From the NCBI RefSeq assembly GCF_003367375.1, contig NZ_CP031416.1, positions 317,501-381,500 on the forward strand: 64,000 bases of DNA. Reading direction: 5' to 3'. The translations under genes and the position numbers were made by a program. Positions within the stretch are counted from its first letter, which is position 1. Each line of letters begins with the position of its first letter. This DNA is from Gallaecimonas mangrovi. GTDB taxonomy: Bacteria; Pseudomonadota; Gammaproteobacteria; Enterobacterales; Gallaecimonadaceae. The notes beneath the pieces are model-generated. The model was not told where the DNA came from, made no database searches, and was given only the letters and a program-made list of their open reading frames with translations. Positions 57,204 to 64,000 of this stretch are shown here, in pieces.

Positions 57204-59140
57204 GATGGTACCTACCCAGGCGCACCTTACTGCTGCTGATCGCCTCGCAACTCATGGCGGTGCTCCCCACTTGGAACCGGGTAGGGTGGGTACTGGTGGT
57301 GCTGAACCTGTTTTGCCTGGCCTGGTGTAGCGGTATCTGCCTTGGCCGCTTTGGCCAGCCGCCGCGCTGGCTGTTGGTGCTGCTGGCGCTAGCCGGGGCG
57401 GTTACCCTTGCCTTCAGTCTGCCGGGCAAAGGCGTGTATCTGGCCATGGTGTCGCTGCTGGTGCTCGGGTACAGCCTGAAAGTGCTCGAAATTAAAGCCC
57501 CACGCGACTTGTTTGCGCTGGTGCTGTTTGGACTTTTTTTATTGGCCACCAATTTGGTGCGTTATCAGTCGATGGCCATGGCGCTGTATTTGTTGCTGGC
57601 GGCCTTGATGCAACTGGCGGTGCTGGTAAGTTTGCACGGCGGCCAGCCGTGGCGGTTACAACTTAAGGGCCTTGGGCGACTGAGTATAGCCAGCCTGCCT
57701 TTTACCTTATTGCTGTTTTTACTGCTGCCAAGGCTGTCGCCACTTTGGCAAATGCCCAATGCGCAATCGGCAACGACCGGCCTTTCTGATGTGATGAGTC
57801 CCGGGGATTTTTCCTCATTAGCGCAATCAACCGAGCTTGCCTTTCGGGCGGTGTTACCCTGGCATCCTGCTTCCTCAGGGCTTTATTGGCGCGCCTTAAC
57901 CTTGGAAGACTTTGATGGTAGAAGCTGGCGTCAGGCAAGCTTTCGCCAGCAAGCCGAAGATAAATCCGTGCCTTTTACATTAAGCCCGGGCCAGGATTGG
58001 ACCTTAATGATGTCGGCCACCAGCAAGCCTTGGTTGCCGGTGCTAGACGGTAGCCAGCCGCTGTCGTCAGAGCTGGTGCTCACCGCCGACCGGCGGCTAG
58101 TGACCAAAACGCCGATACTAAAGACCCGCCAGTTTCAGCTGCGCTTGGCTGAGGCAAAGCGCGGCCAAGCGTCGAAGCGGGAGCTGGCTTATAACCGCCG
58201 GCCGCCGCCTGATAACCCCAAAACCCTCGCCTTGGCGCAGCAACTTCGCCAGCAATACCCGGCCGATGCGGCGCTGGCCCAAGCCATGAACCGCTACTTT
58301 GCTGGCAGCCAGTTTCGTTACAGTTTGTCGCCACCGCCCTTGGGTAAGGCCGCGGTAGACCAGTTTTTATTTGAAACCCACACCGGTTTTTGTGGCCACT
58401 ACGCGTCGGCGTTAGCGGCGCTATTGCGCGCGGCGAACATTCCGGCGCGTATTGTGGCGGGCTATCAAGGTGGCCAATATTTACCGGAAGGCGACTTTTA
58501 CGCCCTATATCAATATGACGCCCATGCTTGGGTAGAAGCCTGGCTGCCGCCACAAGGCTGGGTGCGCTTTGACCCCACAGCGCAAGTGGCCCCAAGCCGG
58601 GTAAGTGGTGGCTTGAGCGCCATGGCCGCCAACCCGGCTTTTAGTGCCGGTGGTGGTTGGCTTTGGCAGTTAAAGCAGCAGCCGACAATGAAATGGCTGC
58701 GCTATCAGGCGGCGTTGATGGATTATCGCTGGAATCGCTGGGTGCTTAACTACGACAGTGGCCGCCGTCAGCAATTATTGGGCTGGTTGCTGGGAAACCA
58801 TAACGGCCTGAGCGCGGCGCTGTTATTTGGCGGTTTACTGCTGGTGCTGTTGGTGGCGCTGCATTGGTGGACGCGCCGCGACCTGGCGCCGGTGCAAAAG
58901 GCGGTAAGCCGCTGCTATCTCAAAGGCTGCGCCAAAACCGGCCTTAACCGCGAACCGGGGGAAGCCCCAGGCGATTTTGCGTTAAGGGTGGCAAGGCTTA
59001 AGCCGCAGCTTGCCGAGCCCTGGCAGCAGATAACGGCGCTCTATCAGCAGCTGCGTTATCAGCAAAGTGACGCCGGCTTATTAAAAGAATTAAAAAGACG
59101 GGTGCGCGCCTTGCCGCGATCCGCGAAAATAGCCCCATGA
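57200..59140 (+). CDS. transglutaminase-like membrane protein (TgpA/DUF3488 type)
   Basis: 646 aa. About six N-terminal helices (residues 5-185, DUF3488), a periplasmic transglutaminase core with an intact Cys398 (TGFCGHYAS), His442 (DAHAWVEAW) and Asp458 (RFDPTA), then a further helix near 550-565 and a DUF4129-like cytoplasmic tail. The triad suggests peptide cleavage or cross-linking in the periplasm. TgpA is reported as important in Pseudomonas aeruginosa. Overlaps DUF58 and tmcA by ATGA. Confidence 0.92.
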   Translation: MRWYLPRRTLLLLIASQLMAVLPTWNRVGWVLVVLNLFCLAWCSGICLGRFGQPPRWLLVLLALAGAVTLAFSLPGKGVYLAMVSLLVLGYSLKVLEIKAPRDLFALVLFGLFLLATNLVRYQSMAMALYLLLAALMQLAVLVSLHGGQPWRLQLKGLGRLSIASLPFTLLLFLLLPRLSPLWQMPNAQSATTGLSDVMSPGDFSSLAQSTELAFRAVLPWHPASSGLYWRALTLEDFDGRSWRQASFRQQAEDKSVPFTLSPGQDWTLMMSATSKPWLPVLDGSQPLSSELVLTADRRLVTKTPILKTRQFQLRLAEAKRGQASKRELAYNRRPPPDNPKTLALAQQLRQQYPADAALAQAMNRYFAGSQFRYSLSPPPLGKAAVDQFLFETHTGFCGHYASALAALLRAANIPARIVAGYQGGQYLPEGDFYALYQYDAHAWVEAWLPPQGWVRFDPTAQVAPSRVSGGLSAMAANPAFSAGGGWLWQLKQQPTMKWLRYQAALMDYRWNRWVLNYDSGRRQQLLGWLLGNHNGLSAALLFGGLLLVLLVALHWWTRRDLAPVQKAVSRCYLKGCAKTGLNREPGEAPGDFALRVARLKPQLAEPWQQITALYQQLRYQQSDAGLLKELKRRVRALPRSAKIAP

Positions 59141-61026
59141 AGGATATCAACACCTTAAAAGCACAAGCTGCCAGCAGTTGGCAACGGCGTTTACTGTTGC
59201 TGGCTGGCGATAAAGCGCAGCATCTCGAGCAAGCCAAAGCGCTTTTTACAGCCGCCAGGCAACCGCTTTGGCTCGGTGGCGAAGGCATTAAGGCCAATGA
59301 AGCGCGGCACTACCTCGGCCAAGAATGTGACTTGCTGGTGGTGGATTGGCATAGCGGCTTGCACCTAAATGCTTTGGGCGCCTTGTCGGGCTGCCTTAGT
59401 GGCGGCGGCTTGCTGGTATTGCTCACCCCGCCATTGGCGCTACTGGCAGCGCAAAGCGCGCTGGGTGCTTGGTTGGCATCGCAGTTACGGCAATTTCAGC
59501 AGCACGCTGGTGCGCCATACCAGCCTGTAGCTGGCTTAACGGCAGACCAGCAACAGGCTTTGGCGGCTGGCATTAAGGTGCTCAGTGGCCACCGGGGCCG
59601 ACCCTTAGTGCTGACGGCCGACCGCGGCCGCGGTAAAACTGCATTATTGGGTACCTTGGCGGCCGAGGCCCTTAAAGCCGGGCGCAGCCCTGTTGTGGTA
59701 ACGGCGCCCCGCTTTGAAGCCTTGGCCCCGCTGTTTGCCTTTGCCAAACAACAATTGCCCAGTGCTGACATGGCCGGGCAGAGCCTGCATTGGCAAGGCC
59801 ATTGCTTACACTTTTACCCGCCCGACCGCCTGCTGGCTGAAAAGCCCGAGGCGGCATTGCTACTGGTCGATGAAGCCGCAGCCATTCCCACCCCGCAGCT
59901 AGATGCTTTTGCCAGTCATTACAAAAGGCTGGTTTTCTCCAGTACCTTGCATGGCTACGAAGGCTCGGGGCGCGGCTTTGCGCTGCGTTTTTTGCCGAAG
60001 CTCAAGGCGCGTTATCCCGGTACTCAGCAGTTACATCTGACAACGCCGGTGCGCTGGGCTCCCGGTTGCCCGGTAGAAAAGCTGGTTAACCAACTGCTGT
60101 TACTGGCTGCCGAGCCGGATGTTTGCCCCAAAGGCCCGGTGGCGCTGCACTGGTTAACTGCCGCCGAACTGGTGGCCAGACCCACCTGGCTCAAGGCGGC
60201 GATGGGGCTTTTGGTCAGTGCTCACTATCAAACTTCGCCTGCTGATATCGAGCATTGGTTAACTGACCCTGCGGTGCAATTTGTGCTGGCATGCCGCCAG
60301 GACAAGGTGCTGGGGGTGGTGGCACTGGTGGCTGAAGGCGGCCTTGATGCTGAACTTTGTCAGGCAATTTATCTAGGCCAGCGCCGGCCCAAAGGGCACT
60401 TGGTGTTGCAGTCTCTTAGTAGCCACATGGGGTTTAAAGAGGCGCCTTCTTTTACCGGCATGCGGGTGATGCGGATTGCCGTGTCCGAGCAGCGCCAGGG
60501 GCTGGGCAGCTGGTTGCTTGAAGAGCTGGAACGCCGTTTTGGTCTACTGCTGGTGAGCTTTGCTGGCGATACCGATTTAGTGCGTTTTTGGCGCCGCGCC
60601 GGCTGGCAGCCTTTGCGGCTTGGCACCAGCGTTGATGCGGCATCAGGCTTGGCGTCGGTGATGATGGCGAAAGCGCAAACCGATGCGGCCGCGGTCTTTG
60701 TTAGCCAGGTGGAAGCGCGATTTTGGGAAACCTTGCCCTGGCAGCAACCCTTGCCGAAAGAGCTAATAAATGGCCTTTTTCAAGGGGCAAGCAGCCCGCC
60801 ACTGAGTTCACATGACCAAGCGGAGCTAAAACGTTTTGCCCAAGGCGGCGGCAGTATCGATACCCTGCGGCTGCCGTTATGGCGTTTGGGGTGGCACTTG
60901 GCGGCGAAGGGCCAATGCCCAGCGCTGCTGCTGGCACTGCTAAGTGGTACTCCCATAAAACAGCTAGGACCGCGAAAAGCGGTCCTGACTGAATTACGAC
61001 GGGATGTGGCTCAGCGGGTGCCGTAA
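59137..61026 (+). CDS. tmcA: tRNA(Met) cytidine acetyltransferase
   Basis: 629-aa enzyme that makes N4-acetylcytidine at the wobble base of elongator tRNA-Met. An N-terminal DUF1726 domain is followed by a helicase-like core with Walker [10 protein letters not shown], Walker [15 protein letters not shown], then a GNAT domain ([15 protein letters not shown]). It is translationally coupled to the transglutaminase gene, an unexpected partner. Its 3' end overlaps the crp gene tail to tail by 16 bases. Confidence 0.93.
   Translation: MKDINTLKAQAASSWQRRLLLLAGDKAQHLEQAKALFTAARQPLWLGGEGIKANEARHYLGQECDLLVVDWHSGLHLNALGALSGCLSGGGLLVLLTPPLALLAAQSALGAWLASQLRQFQQHAGAPYQPVAGLTADQQQALAAGIKVLSGHRGRPLVLTADRGRGKTALLGTLAAEALKAGRSPVVVTAPRFEALAPLFAFAKQQLPSADMAGQSLHWQGHCLHFYPPDRLLAEKPEAALLLVDEAAAIPTPQLDAFASHYKRLVFSSTLHGYEGSGRGFALRFLPKLKARYPGTQQLHLTTPVRWAPGCPVEKLVNQLLLLAAEPDVCPKGPVALHWLTAAELVARPTWLKAAMGLLVSAHYQTSPADIEHWLTDPAVQFVLACRQDKVLGVVALVAEGGLDAELCQAIYLGQRRPKGHLVLQSLSSHMGFKEAPSFTGMRVMRIAVSEQRQGLGSWLLEELERRFGLLLVSFAGDTDLVRFWRRAGWQPLRLGTSVDAASGLASVMMAKAQTDAAAVFVSQVEARFWETLPWQQPLPKELINGLFQGASSPPLSSHDQAELKRFAQGGGSIDTLRLPLWRLGWHLAAKGQCPALLLALLSGTPIKQLGPRKAVLTELRRDVAQRVP
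60966..60986 (-). terminator. candidate crp terminator inside tmcA
   Basis: AGGACCGC and GCGGTCCT form a perfect 8-bp stem with a 5-nt loop, 25 bases past the crp stop on the minus strand, followed there by AGCTGTTTTA. The stem is part of the tmcA reading frame, so it would serve crp from within the opposing gene. Confidence 0.6.
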
Positions 61027-61646
61027 ACCACGATGGTTTTGCCCCTGGCGTGGATGAGGTTCTGCTCTTCGAGCATTTTTAGCACTCGGCCCACGGTTTC
61101 ACGGGAGCAACCCACTATTTGGCCAATCTCCTGACGGGTGATCTTAATTTGCATGCCGTCGGGGTGGGTCATAGCGTCGGGCTGTTTAGCCAGATTCAGT
61201 AAGGTCTGTGCAATGCGGCCAGCCACGTCAAGGAAGGCCAAATCGCCCACTTTACGGCTGGTAAAGCTCAGACGCTTAGCCATCTGAGTGCTCAGCTTGA
61301 ACAGGATCTCCGGGTCTTGCTGGATGATCTGGCGAAATTTCTGATAGCTCATTTCCGCTATCTGACATTGACTCTTGGTTCTGACCCAGGCGGTACGCAC
61401 TGGCTCTTCTTCAAAAATCCCGAGTTCTCCGAAAAAGTCCCCCTGGTTGAGGTAGGACAGGATCATCTCTTTGCCTTCATCATCCTTAATCAGTACCACC
61501 ACCGAACCCTTTACCACGTAGTAAAGTGTGTCCGCCTTTTCACCCTGATGAATGATGGGGGCTTTGGCACCGTATTGTTTGACATGGCAGTGGGAGAGAA
61601 ACCGTTCCAGCACGGGGTCGGTAGGTATGCGACCAAGGATTGCCAT
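61011..61646 (-). CDS. crp: cAMP receptor protein
   Basis: 211-aa global regulator, nearly the E. coli sequence. The cyclic-AMP pocket is in [17 protein letters not shown], and the helix-turn-helix [20 protein letters not shown] and the end [10 protein letters not shown] are as in E. coli. Divergent from yhfA, as in E. coli, and converging on tmcA. A candidate CRP site upstream would allow autoregulation. Confidence 0.98.
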   Translation of the reverse strand: MAILGRIPTDPVLERFLSHCHVKQYGAKAPIIHQGEKADTLYYVVKGSVVVLIKDDEGKEMILSYLNQGDFFGELGIFEEEPVRTAWVRTKSQCQIAEMSYQKFRQIIQQDPEILFKLSTQMAKRLSFTSRKVGDLAFLDVAGRIAQTLLNLAKQPDAMTHPDGMQIKITRQEIGQIVGCSRETVGRVLKMLEEQNLIHARGKTIVVYGTR

Positions 61647-61672
61647 GGTTTAGCCTCACTTCTAACCATTGA

Positions 61673-61694
61673 ATTTATGGACGTTATCACACTT
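61673..61694. promoter_or_regulatory. candidate CRP-binding site
   Basis: The 22 bases ending near TCACACTT have one full half-site (TCACA, 61687-61691) and a weak opposite half (TATGG for TGTGA). Its place 27 bases upstream of the crp start suggests autoregulation, as in E. coli. The poor left half keeps this tentative. Confidence 0.35.
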
Positions 61695-61797
61695 TCGCAG
61701 GGTCGACGTGGAGCATCAAGCACAAAATGATCCTTTCAATGACATTTCGTTGTGGTATCGTTGCGCCCACTTTGGTGAAGGCGGTCTGGAAGCAGCG

Positions 61798-62205
61798 ATG
61801 GAAGCGAAGGTTCGGTGGCTTGAGGGGATGCAGTTTTTAGGCACCAGTGGCAGTGGCCACCAGGTGTTGATGGACGGCGATAACCCCGGGAAAGGTGCCA
61901 GCCCGCTGGAAATGGTGCTGCTGGCGGTAGGCGGCTGTAGCTCGGTGGATGTGGTGTCCATTTTGCAAAAGGCTCGCCAAGACGTGACCGACTGCGAGGT
62001 TGAGATCAAAGCGGTGCGCGCTGACGATCACCCGCGGGTTTTCACCGATATAGAACTGGTTTTCGTGGTAACCGGCCATGGGGTTCAGGAAAAGCACGTT
62101 GAGCGTGCTGTTAGCCTGTCCATGGACAAATACTGTTCGGTATCGAAGATGCTGGAAAAGGCGGCCAATGTGCGCCACAGCTACCGCATCGTCGACCTAC
62201 CGTAA
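61798..62205 (+). CDS. yhfA: OsmC/Ohr family protein YhfA
   Basis: 135 aa, the E. coli YhfA length. The OsmC fold is shown by GHQVLMDGD, SPLEMVLLAVGGCSSVDV (with the family Cys) and KYCSVSKMLEK (second Cys). Related OsmC/Ohr proteins reduce organic peroxides; YhfA itself is uncharacterised. The frame runs back to 61669, but the E. coli-like start MEAKVRWLEG and the need for a promoter in the divergent crp gap favour ATG 61798. Confidence 0.88.
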   Translation: MEAKVRWLEGMQFLGTSGSGHQVLMDGDNPGKGASPLEMVLLAVGGCSSVDVVSILQKARQDVTDCEVEIKAVRADDHPRVFTDIELVFVVTGHGVQEKHVERAVSLSMDKYCSVSKMLEKAANVRHSYRIVDLP

Positions 62206-62448
62206 CCTGGGCATCAATTCGTTGATGCGTTACACCGTGACGGGCCCGAGCGGCCCGTCGCGGCGTCGTTGTTTTCGCGAATAGCGAATGCATATCAAGG
62301 CGCTTCAATGCTTTAGCGTCTCGACATGCAGACCAGCAATGGCTCTGTCTGCCGCCAAGTCGGCATAGGTGTGCGTTGTATTCAAAAGAGTGCAACCCGT
62401 GTTAACGCAAGGTCGCCCATGCGGCCAGGTAGGTGAGGAACCCGAGAA
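62206..62448 (+). other. leader region of speD with two hairpins
   Basis: 243 bases between yhfA and speD. Two perfect stems stand near the start: GCATCAA-TTCG-TTGATGC (62211-62228) and GACGGGCC/GGCCCGTC (62239-62259); neither has a T run. A 26-codon open frame begins at ATG 62288 without a ribosome binding site. No known riboswitch or promoter was recognised. Confidence 0.45.
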
Positions 62449-63261
62449 GTGGAAGAGTCCAAACTCAAGCTGCACGGCTTTAACAATCTGACTAAAAGCC
62501 TCAGTTTCTGTCTGTACGACATCTGCTATGCCAAGACGGAAAAGCAGCGTCAGGAGTACATTGAGTACATTGATGAGCAGTACAATGCCGATCGTTTGAC
62601 CGACATTCTGACCGAGGTGTGTGACATCATCGGTGCCAATATTCTCAATGTAGCTCGCCAGGACTACGACCCCCAAGGGGCCTCGGTCACCATCTTGGTG
62701 TCTGAAGAGCCGCTGAAGGACTCCCAGCAGGTGGATACTTCCGAAAAGCCCGGCCCCATTCCGGCGGACTCTTCCGTAGTAGCGCATCTGAATAAATCCC
62801 ACATCTGTGTTCACACCTATCCGGAAGTGCACCCCGATGATGGTATCTGTACCTTCCGTGCCGATATCGAAGTGTCGACTTGTGGCGTTATCTCACCACT
62901 GAAGGCGCTGAACTACCTTATTCATGCCCTTGAATCCGATATCGTCACCGTCGATTACCGGGTGCGTGGCTTTACCCGCGATGTGCGTGGCACTAAGCAC
63001 TATATCGACCACGAAATTAACTCCATCCAGAACTTCTTGTCTGAAGACACCAAAAGTCAGTACCAGATGGTGGATGTGAACATGTACCAAGAGAACATCT
63101 TCCACACCAAGATGATGCTCAAGGATTACGACCTTAACCATTACCTATTCGGCGTTGATAAGAACGACCTAACCGGTAATGAGATAGAAGAAATCACTGA
63201 GAAACTCTGGAAAGAAATGCAGGAAATTTACTACGGCCGTAACATTCCGGACATCAAGTAA
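62449..63261 (+). CDS. speD: S-adenosylmethionine decarboxylase proenzyme
   Basis: 270-aa proenzyme that cleaves itself between Lys116 and Ser117 ([14 protein letters not shown]) to make the pyruvoyl cofactor, then supplies aminopropyl groups for spermidine. The gammaproteobacterial long form. It starts with GTG after GAGGA (62435-62439); no ATG offers a better start. No speE follows; a terminator comes within ten bases, so the spermidine synthase gene must be elsewhere. Confidence 0.95.
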   Translation: MEESKLKLHGFNNLTKSLSFCLYDICYAKTEKQRQEYIEYIDEQYNADRLTDILTEVCDIIGANILNVARQDYDPQGASVTILVSEEPLKDSQQVDTSEKPGPIPADSSVVAHLNKSHICVHTYPEVHPDDGICTFRADIEVSTCGVISPLKALNYLIHALESDIVTVDYRVRGFTRDVRGTKHYIDHEINSIQNFLSEDTKSQYQMVDVNMYQENIFHTKMMLKDYDLNHYLFGVDKNDLTGNEIEEITEKLWKEMQEIYYGRNIPDIK

Positions 63262-63270
63262 ACTGCATAA

Positions 63271-63298
63271 AAAAAAGGGCCGTAACGGCCCTTTTTTG
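63271..63298 (+). terminator. terminator after speD
   Basis: AAAAAAGGGCCG, loop TAA, CGGCCCTTTTTT, nine bases after the speD stop. A perfect 12-bp stem; its A and T flanks may also serve the TM2 gene that ends at 63343. Confidence 0.92.
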
Positions 63299-63342
63299 TG
63301 GTTGTTAGTGAGGCCAAAGCCTGGCTGGTAGCGGCATCATCG

Positions 63343-63744
63343 TTAGCGGCGAAAAAGGCTGTTTTTCTCGGAAATCTGCTGATTAAGGGTCCAAAAGTCG
63401 TAAAGAATGCCAAAGCCGAACAGGCCTAAGGTCAGCAGATAAATCAGGCCGCTGATGATTTTGCCCTGGTAAAAGCGGTGAAGGCCAAAGAGGCCTAAAA
63501 AGGTTAATAACAGCCAAGCGACACTGTAATCGATAGGGCCGGGAATAAAGCGTTGGTCGGCTTCGTCGTCCATGCCTGGAATGAGGAATAAATCCACTAG
63601 CCAGCCAATCAAAAACAAGCCGAAGGTGAAAAACCAAAGGGTGCCGGTAATGGGTTTGCCGTAGTAGAACCGGTGCGAGCCGGTAAAGCCGAATAGCCAC
63701 AGAAGGTAACCAAGGAGTTTGGAGTGCGTATCGGTAAGTTGCAT
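63343..63744 (-). CDS. TM2 domain membrane protein
   Basis: 133 aa with two TM2-like units: GFTGSHRFYYGKPITGTLWFF and LGLFGLHRFYQGKIISGLIYL, each with the G-x-HRFY-G core, followed by hydrophobic helices (four spans in all). Function of the family is unknown. The two-unit form is common in gammaproteobacteria. Divergent from the helicase gene. Confidence 0.85.
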   Translation of the reverse strand: MQLTDTHSKLLGYLLWLFGFTGSHRFYYGKPITGTLWFFTFGLFLIGWLVDLFLIPGMDDEADQRFIPGPIDYSVAWLLLTFLGLFGLHRFYQGKIISGLIYLLTLGLFGFGILYDFWTLNQQISEKNSLFRR

Positions 63745-63835
63745 AAGTGGATGTCCCTTCTGTCTTTTTTTAACATCTATCAGCCTAAGCTGAAAACTCT
63801 TATAAAAAAACTGCGCACTGCGTAAAAAATACCCG

Positions 63836-63841
63836 TATAAT
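63836..63841 (+). promoter_or_regulatory. -10 element upstream of the DEAD-box helicase
   Basis: Consensus TATAAT 31 bases before the start, followed by a GC-rich GCGCGGCC discriminator, the pattern of growth-rate or stringently controlled promoters. No good -35 hexamer at 16-18 bases is visible. Confidence 0.55.
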
Positions 63842-63871
63842 GCGCGGCCTTTTACGCTACAGAGAGCCGCT

Positions 63872-64000
63872 ATGTCTGCGACCTTTTCCGAACTTTCCTT
63901 GCCTCAGCCGATTATGCAAGCCTTGGAGAAAATGGGTTTCGTTACGCCGTCCCCCATCCAAGCCAGTTGTATCCCGCTGCTTATGGAAGGTCGCGATGTT
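63872..64000 (+). CDS. deaD: DEAD-box RNA helicase, 5' end
   Basis: The first 43 codons of a gene cut by the window end. The reading includes TFSELSLPQPIMQAL and the Q-motif FVTPSPIQASCIPLLMEGRDV, which matches DeaD/CsdA closely; SrmB and RhlE are less likely. GAGAG lies before ATG 63872. These helicases unwind RNA in ribosome assembly and cold adaptation. Confidence 0.85.
   Translation, partial: MSATFSELSLPQPIMQALEKMGFVTPSPIQASCIPLLMEGRDV

Noticed and set aside
61708-61797. 30-residue N-terminal extension of YhfA from GTG 61708
   Set aside because: The E. coli protein begins at the equivalent of 61798, and the extension would fill the divergent promoter gap with crp.

Overview
The window looks like ordinary chromosome from a gammaproteobacterium of the Alteromonadales / Shewanella / Gallaecimonas type. 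That placement is inferred from gene order: ppc next to argE; argCBFG followed by an argH fused to an acetyltransferase domain; mrcA divergent from pilMNOPQ and then aroK-aroB-damX-dam and rpe-gph-trpS; pabA-argD-astA-astD; and crp divergent from yhfA. No species can be named with confidence. I see no insertion sequence, prophage, CRISPR array or tRNA gene.

Layout: 1-1810 holds the 3' end of an rRNA operon (23S, 5S, terminator), a hairpin-rich spacer and a second terminator. 1.9-13.7 kb carries peptidases (an M55 D-aminopeptidase, a DPP-IV-like S9 peptidase, an M14 carboxypeptidase) and carbohydrate genes (a secreted GH81 beta-1,3-glucanase opposite a frameshifted Tat-exported glycosidase-like gene). 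13.8-15.4 kb has a CheY-CheC protein, a PAS protein and a small membrane protein. 15.5-27 kb holds ppc, a 2-hydroxyacid dehydrogenase, a TerC-type protein and arginine biosynthesis (argE divergent from argCBFGH). 27-30.2 kb holds an RstA/RstB-like two-component system and bfr/bfd. 30.2-38 kb holds mrcA (frameshifted) and the type IV pilus operon pilMNOPQ. 38-46 kb holds aroK, aroB, damX, dam, gabD, rpe, gph and trpS. 46-49 kb holds a TonB-dependent siderophore receptor and the C-terminal relic of an RND metal-efflux pump. 49-54.5 kb holds pabA, argD/astC, astA, astD and a DUF1338 gene. 55-61 kb is a tightly overlapping MoxR-DUF58-transglutaminase-tmcA operon that meets crp tail to tail. The window closes with yhfA, speD, a TM2 protein and the 5' end of a DEAD-box helicase gene.

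Together, argA (as a domain of argH), argB, argC, argD, argE, argF, argG and argH make the glutamate-to-arginine route complete within this window. astC/astA/astD begin the reverse, succinyl-transferase route; astB and astE are not here.

The least ordinary things are: a discoidin domain that is circularly permuted and inserted inside the GH81 catalytic module; single-base frameshifts in two otherwise well-preserved genes (the Tat glycosidase-like gene and mrcA); an RND-pump pseudogene tail that keeps its terminator; and a perfect 9-bp dyad at the bfd transcription start. I did not find a convincing new multi-gene system.
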